Source: Geobacter sp. UBA6151
GTDB lineage: Bacteria; Desulfobacterota; Desulfuromonadia; Geobacterales; Pseudopelobacteraceae
Assembly (NCBI GenBank): GCA_002423105.1
Contig: DIUT01000018.1
Location: 123,940-187,939 of the forward strand
Length of the DNA stretch: 64,000 nucleotides
Direction of reading: 5' to 3'
Positions 8,134 through 17,241 of the stretch are shown here, in pieces. Under the pieces are notes generated by a model that saw nothing but the letters and a program-made list of their open reading frames with translations, did no database searches and was not told the origin of the DNA. Each line of letters opens with the position of its first letter. The first letter of the stretch is position 1. Position numbers and translations under genes: made by a program.

Positions 8134-11100
8134 CTATTCCACCGCCATGACCCAGATATCCAGATTGCCGCCCCGGTTTGATTCAAACACGATCTTCTTG
8201 TTGTCCGGGCTCCAGCGCGGGTTGTAATCAAATCCTTCAGTGGTGAGCCGCCGCACATTCTTGGTGGCTACATCATAGAGCCAGAGCACGGCACGGGATG
8301 ATTGATCCCAGCCCCAGAACACCACCTTGCTGCCATCTGGTGAGAACACCGCCCCCCGGTCTCCCAGGGTAACGGTTGAAAGCACCTGCGAATTGGAAGC
8401 CTGCGCCGTTGACCCGGAAAGGGTAACATCCGATATCGCCACAAGATAGCTGACCCGGTCTTTGCCGGATGTGCCGGAGACCGCCTCAGCGGTATAGGCG
8501 ATCTTTGTTCCGTTATGGTTCCAGCTGCTCATCTGGATCGATTGCGGGCCGTTCCAGGTATAGATCTTTGGCGCATCAAAACCGTCTGCAACGCTGATAA
8601 TATTCTCTTCCGTCAGGTTATAGCTGCCGGTTACAGCGACTGTCTTGTAGGCGATCTTGGTCCCGTCCGGGCTCCAGAGCGGGCTGGTTTCCATATCTGC
8701 CGAACTGGTCATCCGCCAGTTTTTTGAGGCGTCACTGGTACTTACCCACAGATCCCAGTTCCCGTCACGTTCCTCTGCGTATGCGATATACTGGCCATCG
8801 GGCCGCCAGACCGGGCGCTCAAGGACGTTGGTCGTTTCAGCCAGTGTGATGATGGAACTGCCGTCAAGTTTGATGCTCCTGATGGCATAAAGTTTGGATG
8901 TTGCGTTGTATTCCCAGTAGAGCAGACGGCTGCTGTCAGGGCTCCATTCCGGCCAGGCCTGCATCCCTGTGGCACTGGTCAGCTGACGCTTGTTGCTGCC
9001 GTCGCTGTTCATAACCCAGAGGTGCGAGCTGCCTGGAGGACCGGAAACATAGGCGATCAAACTGCCATCCGCGCTGAAACGTGGGTTGAGGTCGCTTTCG
9101 CCCGAGGTGGTGAGCCGGGTCAGTTTGCCATTTTCAGTGCCACCGATGACAGGAGCCGTGTACAGACTGCGTCCGCTCAGGTTTCCGGCAGGCACGGAGT
9201 AGCTGATCCGGTGGCAGGTATAGCAGGAGGCGATGGTTTTCAGCGGGACGATGGTCTGAACCGGCAGGGTCAGGCGATCCGGGAAGGGAAACGTGACCCC
9301 CTGCATGCTGTAGCTGCTCTTGTAGACCAGTCCGTCTGCAGCAACGGAGTAGACGCTGCCGTCAGGACCGGCCATGCCTGCCCCGGTTACCGCAACGGCA
9401 TTGGCGGCTGAGGTTGCAGGTAATGCCGTTGAACTGTCTGCAGCAATGCGGGCAGCGTTAAACCGGCCAGCAGTGCCGAGGGTGTTAACTGCCGTGGTAA
9501 TCTTGGTACTCTGGTCTTTTTCAACGGTTTTATGAACGTTGACGGCAGGGGTGACCGTTGCATCCCGGCCATAAACAAAACTCTGTTCCTGGACAATCAC
9601 CCGATAGGCCTTGTTCAGCAACAGTGCCCGCTGGGGTGATGGATTGAGCAGCAAGGTGACATCATCATGGAGCTGCTTGAGCATATCAGTCTTGACGATA
9701 CCGGCCGGACTGAAAAACTTCTCATACACCTCCGTGTTTTCACGCAGCTCATCCCCCGCCCGGTTATACATCAGGTAGAAAGAGTACTCATGGAATGTTC
9801 CGGCCCCTTCGATCTCGATCTTGGGCTCGATGGTTCCTTTCAGCCCCTTCTGGCTCCAGTGATACCAGCCGCCCCGGAAATCACCGACGTCTTTTTTTCT
9901 ACCAAACGAGAAGATACCGTCAGTGGTAATTCCCAGCCCACTGTGACAGCCCATGCAGAAGACCGTCTCTTCGTAGCTCTGGGGCCGCAGGTCGCCGCTG
10001 CTGTCTTCGATAAATCCCTGGTAGACCCAGCCCTGGTCGTTGCTTAAGCCCTGCTCGACATCACCCAGAAAGAGTGAGATGCGATCAGGAAAATCATGCT
10101 TTTCCTTGACCTCTCCTGCCGCTGCCATCTGGAGATCAGGATAACTTTGCCATGACCGCTTCTTTGCATAGCGCAGTTCCTTCATACGCGGCGCCATGGC
10201 GATCTCACCGGCGTCGGTAACATCAATATAGCGCACGCTATGCAGAAATTCGGTCCCTTCGGGGAACAGTCCGGCTGCAAGGTGGATGCTGCCGACTGCT
10301 TGCTGGACAGCAGCCTGGCCCACAAAGGACATGTTTTTGCCCTTCAGCGGCTCCCACTCATATTTTACCTTGGTTGCGGTGCCGATCACCCCGTTTTTAT
10401 CAAGGTCCAGCCCCAGTTTTTTTTCATCAACCGCTGCTATCGCCACATCAGCACGTTTGATCAATGCCTCCACAATGGCCAGATTGGTTTTGTAGATCGT
10501 CAGGTCAAATGCCCCGGCAGTATCGGTTCTGAAAGCGCTGCCCAGTCTGATCAGCACATCGTCGGTGGAGCCGTTGGTGGGCCAGAAGGTACCGAGAAAC
10601 GGCGCATAGGCAAAAGCGCGCCAGCCGGTATAGGTGCCTGCGGGGGTCTTGTCAAACCCCTCGCTGTCAAAGTTAAAATAGGAATCAGGCGTATAGCCGT
10701 CCCAGACGCCGTTACCGTTAAAATCCCAACCCTTGGGAACTGATTTGAGCAGTGAGGCAGGAATGATGGTCTTGTTTGCGTCAAGGTAGTTGTTGGTGCC
10801 GACATAGCTGAGGATAGTACTGTCGCTGATGGCCGCTACCTGGGCGGTACGAGACTTGAACAGGTTGGTCCAGCGGTTGGTTCTGGCATACTCGGGGAAG
10901 TCATAGCTTAACTGCAGTTCCTGGTCATTATTGTAATTGGGTTCAGTGGATTTGGTGTGACAACTGAAACAGGGATTGTGAACCGTGCCGTTATTTCCCT
11001 CGGTTTTGGTCCAACACATGGAGGGAATATAGGCGGTTTCATTGACCATAGTCTTTGAACGCAGGTCCATGGTCGTTCCGGCAGTCGTGACCGGCACTGT

Positions 11101-11187
11101 GGCTGTGCCTCCACCACCGCCGCCGCCACCGCAGCCTGCCAGCATGAGTAACATCATGAAAAATGTGGTTTTTTTGATCAGATGCAT
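8134..11187 (-). CDS. Outer-surface lipoprotein with c-type haem sites and a TolB-like propeller
   Basis: A 1017-residue lipoprotein. The signal peptide ends in LAGC (Cys19), and an eight-Gly run follows directly, a flexible tether. Three haem c attachment motifs are visible: CFSCH at 73-77, CMGCH at 411-415 and CYTCH at 655-659. From about residue 690 to the end there are repeated PD40/WD40-like blades of the TolB type (for example ADGSLIAYVSG, SPDSSRLLYWE, SPDNKKIVFESN). I infer an envelope electron-transfer protein, with the propeller acting in binding. The start is supported by AAGGAGG seven bases upstream. It lies downstream of the PhoX-like gene on the same strand but is separated from it by a terminator. 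I do not assign a named Omc cytochrome. Confidence 0.85.
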   Translation of the reverse strand: MHLIKKTTFFMMLLMLAGCGGGGGGGGTATVPVTTAGTTMDLRSKTMVNETAYIPSMCWTKTEGNNGTVHNPCFSCHTKSTEPNYNNDQELQLSYDFPEYARTNRWTNLFKSRTAQVAAISDSTILSYVGTNNYLDANKTIIPASLLKSVPKGWDFNGNGVWDGYTPDSYFNFDSEGFDKTPAGTYTGWRAFAYAPFLGTFWPTNGSTDDVLIRLGSAFRTDTAGAFDLTIYKTNLAIVEALIKRADVAIAAVDEKKLGLDLDKNGVIGTATKVKYEWEPLKGKNMSFVGQAAVQQAVGSIHLAAGLFPEGTEFLHSVRYIDVTDAGEIAMAPRMKELRYAKKRSWQSYPDLQMAAAGEVKEKHDFPDRISLFLGDVEQGLSNDQGWVYQGFIEDSSGDLRPQSYEETVFCMGCHSGLGITTDGIFSFGRKKDVGDFRGGWYHWSQKGLKGTIEPKIEIEGAGTFHEYSFYLMYNRAGDELRENTEVYEKFFSPAGIVKTDMLKQLHDDVTLLLNPSPQRALLLNKAYRVIVQEQSFVYGRDATVTPAVNVHKTVEKDQSTKITTAVNTLGTAGRFNAARIAADSSTALPATSAANAVAVTGAGMAGPDGSVYSVAADGLVYKSSYSMQGVTFPFPDRLTLPVQTIVPLKTIASCYTCHRISYSVPAGNLSGRSLYTAPVIGGTENGKLTRLTTSGESDLNPRFSADGSLIAYVSGPPGSSHLWVMNSDGSNKRQLTSATGMQAWPEWSPDSSRLLYWEYNATSKLYAIRSIKLDGSSIITLAETTNVLERPVWRPDGQYIAYAEERDGNWDLWVSTSDASKNWRMTSSADMETSPLWSPDGTKIAYKTVAVTGSYNLTEENIISVADGFDAPKIYTWNGPQSIQMSSWNHNGTKIAYTAEAVSGTSGKDRVSYLVAISDVTLSGSTAQASNSQVLSTVTLGDRGAVFSPDGSKVVFWGWDQSSRAVLWLYDVATKNVRRLTTEGFDYNPRWSPDNKKIVFESNRGGNLDIWVMAVE

Positions 11188-11211
11188 TTCATTCCTCCTT
11201 CTTCAGATTGC

Positions 11212-11243
11212 AAAAGGGGAGACGCGCATCTGCACGTCTCCCC
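11212..11243 (-). terminator. Rho-independent terminator of the PhoX-like gene
   Basis: Arms GGGGAGACG (11216-11224) and CGTCTCCCC (11235-11243) are exact complements. Read on the minus strand the stem is followed by TTTTG, so it ends the PhoX-like gene and separates it from the cytochrome gene. Confidence 0.85.
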
Positions 11244-11278
11244 GCTGTTTCAGATACTTCAGAATCAGCCCGGTAAGC

Positions 11279-13078
11279 CTAGTTCATGGCGGGGAAGGGA
11301 CCGATATAGCCGGTGTAGGCCCGCTTGGCCTCGGCAGCTGGCAGCTTTGTCTGGTCTGACTCGCCATAGGGGTGTTGAATCACGCTCATCAGGTAGCCCC
11401 AGCCATTGACGTTGGGGTAGAAGTAGGGTGAGGTAGTCTCTGAACCGTAAGGGGTGGTCTGGATACGGGTCAGTGCCTTGGAGGTAACATTATAGGACCA
11501 GATCATGTCGTTCTGGTGGTTGCCAGTATCTTCACCAATGATCAGTGTCTTGTAACCGGGCATGAAGGTGACGTTGTCAGGCTCGGAGATGCCGTCAACA
11601 TCACACTTGTTTGAAGCAAAGGGGCTACTGGCATCATATGTCTTTGGCGTACCCGAGATCAGGGCGTGCATATTTTTCGCAATGTAATTGCTGTCAAGGT
11701 CAAGGGCATAAACGGTACCGCAGATGTTCTTGGGCAGCTTGATGTGGTTGGGGCCGCCTTTGTCAAACGTGCTGTCGTTGTCATTCATTCCCTTATCCAC
11801 CACCGACATGCCGATATAGAGGGTCTTGGTGTCAGGATCCAGGGTGATTCCTTCCATCTTGTTGAACTCGGTGGTGCCACCCTTGATGGCGGCATAACGA
11901 CGGGTTTCAAGGCGGGAGGCGGCCTTTTCCATGCCGGTCTTTACCTTGAGGCACTCATGACCGGTGGTGGTATTGATGGAGGTGAAACCGGTTGCACAGG
12001 CGTTGGTGGTTGCGTCTGGTGTCGCAGTTTCAAACATATCGGTAAATTTGATCTTCTGGTCAATGTAAACCTTGATTTCGGCGTCGGTTGCCTTACCAAG
12101 GCTGATCCAGGAGATGTCGGCGCTGCCACCGTTGGTGCTGGCGGTCTGGGTCCACTTGGCAACGAACAGCTCGCCGGAGGTCAGGTTCTCTGCAGTATCT
12201 GCCTCATAGCGAAACAGACCAACGTTGGGGCCGTCATCAGAGATATAGGTGGTTTTTTTGTTGGGGGTTACGTAACCCAGTTCATGGGCAATCCGGCCCA
12301 TTGAGTAATGCTTGGTGGAGGTGACACTATCAAAGCTGTTGACCTTTACTTCGATCTGCCAGCCATAGTTGTAAGCATTCAGGCCGCCATTGGTAAAGTA
12401 GTCGGTTGCGGTGCTGTTGGGGTCAAGTCCGAAGTACAGCGCCTGGGTATTACCGTAATTGTCCTTGTTCAGGTAGCCGCTGGCGGTTACCTTGCGTGCA
12501 TCCGGCTCATACTCCTCGGAACCCAGGTGGGTGCCCCAGGGGGTTACGCTGCCGGCACAGTGTACCCAGCCGCCGCCAAAACCGCTGAAGTCAATGTTTT
12601 TGGTTTTTACCGGGGTCAGTTTACCGGTAGCCTTGTCCTGATTCAGCTCAGTTACATACATGGCGCCCGGTGACATCTCAAAGTGGGATACCATGTAGAG
12701 CTTACCATCGGTCTTGCCGGTCAGCAGCGAGGAAAAATCGTTGTCGTTGGAAATGTAATTGGAGCCGTCAGAAGCCTTGAGCGGATTGCCGTTTTTGTCA
12801 TAGATCATGCCGAAGGTGCCGCCGCCGACTACGTCGCCGCTACGCATAATGGTGTTAAAGCCGATGCTGTACTCTTTACCGTTGATTGTGGCCTTACTTG
12901 AAGCCAGGATTGACTGCTTTTCTGCATCGGTTTCCGGAGCTTTGACCCCGGTAAAGACAATACTTTTGTCTGTTGCCGCCTGGCTGTCGTCGCTGCTGCA
13001 TCCACCCAGCAGCATGGCGCTACAGAGCGCCACGGTTCCCAGGACTGTGCCAACGGTTGAAAATCTCTGATTGCCCAT
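11279..13078 (-). CDS. PhoX-family (DUF839) lipoprotein, probable phosphatase
   Basis: A 599-residue secreted lipoprotein of the PhoX/DUF839 beta-propeller family, whose known members are calcium- and iron-dependent alkaline phosphatases. The lipobox is LLGGC near residue 27, followed by SSDDS. The family signature appears as WVHCAGSVTPWGTHLGSEEY, matching the NCAGGPTPWGTWLTCEE pattern, and IGEDTGNHQND near the C-terminus is a typical late motif. I chose the ATG at 13078 because GGAGG lies 6 bases upstream; the frame extends 12 codons further without a ribosome binding site. Substrate is not shown by the sequence. It sits between the intact and the broken mgsA genes, a phosphate-related neighbourhood that may or may not be meaningful. 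Confidence 0.85.
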   Translation of the reverse strand: MGNQRFSTVGTVLGTVALCSAMLLGGCSSDDSQAATDKSIVFTGVKAPETDAEKQSILASSKATINGKEYSIGFNTIMRSGDVVGGGTFGMIYDKNGNPLKASDGSNYISNDNDFSSLLTGKTDGKLYMVSHFEMSPGAMYVTELNQDKATGKLTPVKTKNIDFSGFGGGWVHCAGSVTPWGTHLGSEEYEPDARKVTASGYLNKDNYGNTQALYFGLDPNSTATDYFTNGGLNAYNYGWQIEVKVNSFDSVTSTKHYSMGRIAHELGYVTPNKKTTYISDDGPNVGLFRYEADTAENLTSGELFVAKWTQTASTNGGSADISWISLGKATDAEIKVYIDQKIKFTDMFETATPDATTNACATGFTSINTTTGHECLKVKTGMEKAASRLETRRYAAIKGGTTEFNKMEGITLDPDTKTLYIGMSVVDKGMNDNDSTFDKGGPNHIKLPKNICGTVYALDLDSNYIAKNMHALISGTPKTYDASSPFASNKCDVDGISEPDNVTFMPGYKTLIIGEDTGNHQNDMIWSYNVTSKALTRIQTTPYGSETTSPYFYPNVNGWGYLMSVIQHPYGESDQTKLPAAEAKRAYTGYIGPFPAMN

Positions 13079-13342
13079 TTCGTTCCTCCATTGTTTGGTG
13101 ATAGATGAGTACAAATTTAAGACAATATAAATCCTGAACTTTTCAGACAGTGTTCGGAAACGCTACAGTTGCGAAACAAGTGTTCCGATGCGTTCAGAAG
13201 TTTTTTATGTCCCGGGGTAAAGAGCACAGCAAAAATGATCTGGCGTGCCGTTCAGTCGCCGACTAGGTTAAATTGTCAGCAACAGAGTTGAATCTGTCTT
13301 GAATTGTAAGCTGGGTGCACTAATGATGGAGGGAGGGTAATG

Positions 13343-13566
13343 ATGAACTACAAGACAATTGAAATGCAGCCGTACAAACGGATCGCCGCAACCTTATGGC
13401 CCGGATGTGAAGGTGCTGCTGCATATTGCCGTGGTCTGGAAAATCCCGGTGGCCTGCAACCGCCCCACCGCGAACTTTATGATTTCGTCAACCCTGATGC
13501 ACGACAGCTATGAGCGGGTTGTGCCTGATTATGACGAGTATCGGGAACGGCTGAAACGCAGCTCCT
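13343..13566 (+). pseudogene. Broken second copy of methylglyoxal synthase
   Basis: The first 14 codons read MNYKTIEMQPYKRI, close to the start of MgsA, and are preceded by GGAGGGAGGG. The sequence then jumps to the equivalent of residue 95 (PQPYGPDVK), so about 239 bases are missing, including the region for the catalytic Asp71. Because 239 is not a multiple of three, the second half is out of frame with the start. The C-terminal part is still about 90 percent identical to mgsA, up to LKRS, but the stop codon is lost (TCCTTA instead of GCCTGA). It is therefore a duplicate inactivated by an internal deletion. A C-terminal fragment could still be made from a TTG at 13359. Confidence 0.9.
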
Positions 13567-13580
13567 TAGGCAACCCTATC

Positions 13581-14432
13581 TTAATGCGGCCAAAACTTGT
13601 CCAGCAGGGTCATGACGACCTCGAAGGCGATCAGGATGATGATGATCCACTCCAGACGGGCTGACCGGCGGGCGTGGGAGAGGGAGGAAAAAACATCGGT
13701 GACATCCATCAGGGTCTCCGACTTGTGCTTGATCTCCTGATAGCGGGGGGTCAGTTCAAACAGTTCGGCCATGGTAAGGTAGAAGCGATCTGCTTCTTCG
13801 TTGTCCCAGGTGATCTCCGGCTTGTCCAGCACCATGATGTGGGAGATTGACGTATATTTAAAGCTGAGCACCGAGGAAGCCAGCCGAGCCAGTCTACGGT
13901 CCGACAACTCCAGCACCCCCTGCCCCAGTCTTCCGATCAGCCCGCCCACCTCATCAAAGACTGTGTCAATCCGCTCTTCAATCAACTCAAGGGCAACAGA
14001 TTTGGCAATAACGAAACTGATGATATCCGGCAGCACCTCCCGATAGAGCGGCATGACCGCTCCGTCATTGGTAATGGAAGGGGAGGCATCGGCAGCTATT
14101 TCCAGGCGGTAGTCATCACGGAATGGCAACTGCGGCTGCCCCTTCAGTTGCTCTACATGACGCTGCAGTCCCTCGACAAAGCGGGCCACAATATCGTCGG
14201 AACAGTTAAGAAACACCATGCCGCCGAAATAGTAGAGATGTACCCAGAGGGTGTCGGACGCAGCCGAGGGGGTAAAGGTAACCGGGTTCAGGCGCATCGG
14301 TTCTTCCCAGCGATACTTTCTGGGAATGGAAAGCCTGGTGGCAAGCCGGTTCAGGTCCAGTTCGCCGCTCACGGCAAAGGCGGTAAAGGTGATCTCGTTC
14401 ATGGCCCTTTTAATGATAGCACTGGCTATCAT
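13581..14432 (-). CDS. RMD1/YagE family (DUF155) membrane protein
   Basis: A 283-residue protein of the RMD1/DUF155 family, found from bacteria to mitochondria. The family features are a soluble alpha/beta domain, the central pattern SSVLSFKYTSISHIMVLDKPE, a helical region ending in KHKSETLMDVTDVFSSLSHARRS, and one C-terminal transmembrane helix (LEWIIIILIAFEVVMTLL) with a short tail. The bacterial function is unknown; yeast relatives support mitochondrial translation. The open frame starts at 14432 and overlaps the end of a 65-codon gene; an internal Met at 14402 (MNEITF) fits the family N-terminus better, and the choice between them is open. It converges on the mgsA remnant. Confidence 0.85.
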   Translation of the reverse strand: MIASAIIKRAMNEITFTAFAVSGELDLNRLATRLSIPRKYRWEEPMRLNPVTFTPSAASDTLWVHLYYFGGMVFLNCSDDIVARFVEGLQRHVEQLKGQPQLPFRDDYRLEIAADASPSITNDGAVMPLYREVLPDIISFVIAKSVALELIEERIDTVFDEVGGLIGRLGQGVLELSDRRLARLASSVLSFKYTSISHIMVLDKPEITWDNEEADRFYLTMAELFELTPRYQEIKHKSETLMDVTDVFSSLSHARRSARLEWIIIILIAFEVVMTLLDKFWPH

Positions 14433-14607
14433 TTCTGCTCATGATGTTGTTCAGTTCGCGGATACCGTATTCCCGCATTTTTGGATCATCCATACAGGAA
14501 AGCCGGTACAACAACTCCTCCCGCTGATGGTCCACCGGTGCAGATGGTAATTCCTGTTTTCTGAACATCGTGGCTATTTCAGCATAAATTGTGGAAGCAG
14601 GCGACAT
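14410..14607 (-). CDS. Small helical protein upstream of the RMD1 gene
   Basis: A 65-residue protein with a good ribosome binding site (GAGGAG, 7 bases before the ATG). It is charged and helical, with no membrane segment, and contains HQREELLYRLSCMDDPKMR. Its last 23 bases overlap the first possible start of the RMD1/DUF155 gene, which suggests coupled translation. I do not recognise a family. Confidence 0.55.
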   Translation of the reverse strand: MSPASTIYAEIATMFRKQELPSAPVDHQREELLYRLSCMDDPKMREYGIRELNNIMSRNDSQCYH

Positions 14608-14774
14608 CTCAAACTCCTCGTATGCGTATTAGTGTAGCACTGAAAGTATCCGACGCAATTGTTGTATCGTTTTTTGTGCGTACCATACACTAGACAACCA
14701 CGCTAAAAACACTCGTAACCAGAATTTTACCAGACTGTAACCTGCTGAGCAGAGCAGAAGAATTCTGCGCAAGG

Positions 14775-14812
14775 GAAAAAGAAAGGCCCGCTGATTGCTC
14801 GGCGGGCCTGAC
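14775..14812 (-). terminator. Rho-independent terminator of the cold-shock gene
   Basis: The stem AGGCCCGC ... GCGGGCCT spans about 14785-14810. On the minus strand it is followed by TTTCTTTTTC. It lies just past the csp stop codon, with no gene between. Confidence 0.88.
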
Positions 14813-14835
14813 AGGACCTGTTAGAAGCTAACGTA

Positions 14836-15039
14836 TTATTTTACTTTTTGAACATTGGCAGCCTGAAGTCCTTTGGGCCCCTGAACAATATCAAAGCTGA
14901 CCTGCTCGCCTTCGGCCAGAGACTTAAAGCCCTCGGACTGAATTGCAGAGAAGTGGACGAATACATCTTCGCCGCCATCCTGTTCAATAAATCCGAACCC
15001 CTTGGTGTCGTTGAACCACTTGACCTTGCCTTGTGCCAT
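14836..15039 (-). CDS. csp: Cold-shock protein, CspA family
   Basis: A 67-residue single-stranded nucleic acid binding protein of the OB fold. RNP1 is KGFGFIEQ and RNP2 is DVFVHFSAI; the protein opens with the family MAQGKVKWFNDTKGFGF pattern. It would act as an RNA chaperone. The ATG at 15039 has AAGGAGG about 8 bases upstream, and the upstream extension of the frame is not Csp-like. A candidate promoter about 150 bases upstream would give the long leader typical of cold-shock mRNAs. Confidence 0.95.
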   Translation of the reverse strand: MAQGKVKWFNDTKGFGFIEQDGGEDVFVHFSAIQSEGFKSLAEGEQVSFDIVQGPKGLQAANVQKVK

Positions 15040-15190
15040 TACGTGCTTCCTCCTTCTTGGGTTCCCGGTCCTCGCCGGATGTAGAATCGAACTAAGTTTC
15101 CGGAGCTGATTCGGGCGTTTCCACAAGCAAGGGCAGATACTGCGGGAGCTTCATGGCACTGCGCACATATCCGAAACTTATCGCAGCGTC

Positions 15191-15219
15191 CCTTTAACAC
15201 AGCGTTTGATAGCTGTCAA
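15191..15219 (-). promoter_or_regulatory. Candidate sigma-70 promoter for the cold-shock gene
   Basis: On the minus strand TTGACA (15214-15219) is followed after 17 bases by TAAAGG (15191-15196). The -35 is perfect, the -10 poor. It would give a leader of about 145 bases before csp. Confidence 0.45.
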
Positions 15220-15230
15220 GCAATAAAAAA

Positions 15231-15830
15231 CTAACGGACTTTCAGTTCATTGCTCTTTGATTGAAGCTTTCTCAACAGTTCCGGGTAACCGTTTGCGGTA
15301 ATGATCTTGTTAAACTGGGTACGGTAGTTTGAAACAAGGCTGACCCCTTCAATAACCACATCATACACCATCCATTTACTGTTTCCCTGCTTCAGCAGCT
15401 TGTAGTCGAGGGTATATTCTTCGTTTTTTGCCGTGACTACCTTTGATTTTACTTCGGCATAGTCAGCATCGATATGTTCCCGAATATACACGATCCGCTC
15501 GTTGTTGTAGGACTCTATCTTGTCGGCGTATGAGTTCTCCAACAGGCCTGCAAAGAGATCGACAAACTGTCTGCGTTCTTCCGGTGTACGCTGATTCCAG
15601 TGCTTTCCCAACGAACGCTTTGCCATTTCCTGGTGGTCAAAGATAGCGCCAATGGATTGTTTTATAGCTACGCGACGTTTTTGCTCGTTTGACGGTTTTT
15701 TCATTTCCTTGTCGGAAATGATACGGATGATCTCATCGACGGTTTTTTTGACATCCGTCGTAACCGATGCAAGCGCGGTACTTGCTACCATGACGCCGAC
15801 CATAGCCAGTATGATCATTCTTTTAAACAT
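15231..15830 (-). CDS. mlaC: MlaC/Ttg2D-type periplasmic phospholipid carrier
   Basis: A periplasmic lipid-binding protein of 199 residues that would shuttle phospholipid between the MlaFED complex and an outer-membrane partner. The signal peptide is MFKRMIILAMVGVMVASTALA. The mature part has the family pattern: VKKTVDEIIRI near the start, FVDLFAGLLENSYADKIESYN in the middle, and VYDVVIEGVSLVSNYRTQFN near the end. The ATG at 15830 has GGAG 8 bases upstream, so I used it rather than the Met seven codons earlier. It is the last gene of the mlaEFD-tolC-mlaC operon. Confidence 0.9.
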   Translation of the reverse strand: MFKRMIILAMVGVMVASTALASVTTDVKKTVDEIIRIISDKEMKKPSNEQKRRVAIKQSIGAIFDHQEMAKRSLGKHWNQRTPEERRQFVDLFAGLLENSYADKIESYNNERIVYIREHIDADYAEVKSKVVTAKNEEYTLDYKLLKQGNSKWMVYDVVIEGVSLVSNYRTQFNKIITANGYPELLRKLQSKSNELKVR

Positions 15831-15857
15831 CGTGTATGCTCCTTTGCACAAAGGCAG

Positions 15858-17240
15858 TTACTTTGCCGACGGTACGGGATACTCTCCGATGGCGTACTCC
15901 AGGTTTGCCCGGGCCATGTTAAAATCATGGATACCTTGATAGTGTGCGGCTTTCATCTTGCCATAGATACTCACAGCTTCAAATATATCACGTGAGTTAC
16001 CAATGCCGAAATCAAAGTTGGCCAGGGCCACAGCGCCCCATTTTTTTGCACTGCGATAGGCAATGAAGCTGGACGATACGACGTTTTCCGCTTCCTTCAT
16101 TTCCAGAAGCGCTTTCTGGACCTGAACCGGTATAAAGGCCTCGGCATAGTTTTTTGTACTTTCAAGACGATTCAGCTGTGCCTGCTCCGCAGCAACCTTT
16201 GAGGCAGTGATGCCGAAATCCAGGTGCCACTTGAGTCCCAATGCCACACCACCATAGGTATGCTGAAAACGGTCACTGAAATAAGGATTTTTGATGCGGT
16301 CCCGATCATCGGCGTATGCCCAGGAAAGCATGCCTGCCAGAAAAACATCTGGATAGTATCCGGCTTTTGCAGCCTCAACCAGTGCAGTCCGTGCCTGGAG
16401 CCCTTCCGAAAGCTGCCGGAATTCTGGGCGCTGCTCACGAGCCTTGACAACAGTGGCTGCCCGGTCAGGCATCTCTCTGGATTCAATGGTCAACTGCGAA
16501 TCTGAAGGGATAATATCAACATTCTCACCCAGGCCCAAACGTGCCTTGAGAGCGGCCAAAGCGAGACGTTCGCCTTTCAGGGCAGCATCCATATAGTTGT
16601 TGACTTCACCGGAGTAGGCATCGATCTTGAACAGATCCATTTCATCGCCCGCAGGGCTCTCCTGGGCAATTAACTGTTTTACCTTCTGTTTGCCTTGGGT
16701 CATGTACAGTTGCAGCTCAGACAGCACATTCTGGATTTCTTTGGCCAGAAGGTAGCCGTAATAGTACTTCTTCACCTCAAGAGCAATTTCATTGGCTTTT
16801 TGCTGTTTCTTGGCCTTGTCCACCTCAATGCCGTGGCGGGCCGCCTTCATGTTTTCGCTGATCTTGCCAAAGGTCCAAAGTGGCTGTGTAACCAGCACGT
16901 CAGTACTGGCAAACCAGGTCAACTCCCGAATGCTGAAAGCTTTGTCTGTCTTGACAACCGGCGCAATATCTTCGCGCCGTGCCGATGGGGCAGGTCCGAA
17001 AAGGGACATGACTTCAATCTGCGGATAGCGGTGCGCCTTTGCCTGCTCAAGCTTGCTGCTGGTCAGCTGAATGTCAGCCTGCGCCTCGCCAAGTTCGGGA
17101 GCGGACTGGAGCGCCGCACTGATGCAGCCTTGCAGATCAAGTACCAGGGTGGTACGTGCCGGAGATCCGGCAAAGGCCGGAAGAGCACTCAAAAGACAGG
17201 CAGAGAATACAATAGTTAAAATTTTGTCAATCCGGAGCAT
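15858..17240 (-). CDS. TolC-family outer-membrane channel of the Mla operon
   Basis: A 460-residue outer-membrane efflux protein with a signal peptide (MLRIDKILTIVFSACLLSALP). It shows the two-fold repeated helical hairpins and beta strands of the TolC family, with long helices such as VKKYYYGYLLAKEIQNVLSE and VQKALLEMKEAENVVSSSF. The ATG at 17240 begins one base after the mlaD stop; a TTG nine bases earlier is the alternative. In the usual Mla system the outer-membrane partner is MlaA. Here a TolC homologue sits inside the operon between mlaD and mlaC, so I infer that it acts as the outer-membrane element of this transporter. Confidence 0.88.
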   Translation of the reverse strand: MLRIDKILTIVFSACLLSALPAFAGSPARTTLVLDLQGCISAALQSAPELGEAQADIQLTSSKLEQAKAHRYPQIEVMSLFGPAPSARREDIAPVVKTDKAFSIRELTWFASTDVLVTQPLWTFGKISENMKAARHGIEVDKAKKQQKANEIALEVKKYYYGYLLAKEIQNVLSELQLYMTQGKQKVKQLIAQESPAGDEMDLFKIDAYSGEVNNYMDAALKGERLALAALKARLGLGENVDIIPSDSQLTIESREMPDRAATVVKAREQRPEFRQLSEGLQARTALVEAAKAGYYPDVFLAGMLSWAYADDRDRIKNPYFSDRFQHTYGGVALGLKWHLDFGITASKVAAEQAQLNRLESTKNYAEAFIPVQVQKALLEMKEAENVVSSSFIAYRSAKKWGAVALANFDFGIGNSRDIFEAVSIYGKMKAAHYQGIHDFNMARANLEYAIGEYPVPSAK

Positions 17241-17241
17241 C

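Noticed and set aside
13079..13339. A sigma-54 promoter before the PhoX-like gene
   Set aside because: The best match (CGGAACACTTGTTTCGCA on the minus strand) has the GG-GC spacing wrong by two bases.
15858..17240. This TolC as the type I secretion partner of the giant RTX protein
   Set aside because: It is embedded in the mla operon with one-base spacing and no secretion ABC/HlyD genes are present, so a specific link to the adhesin is unsupported.
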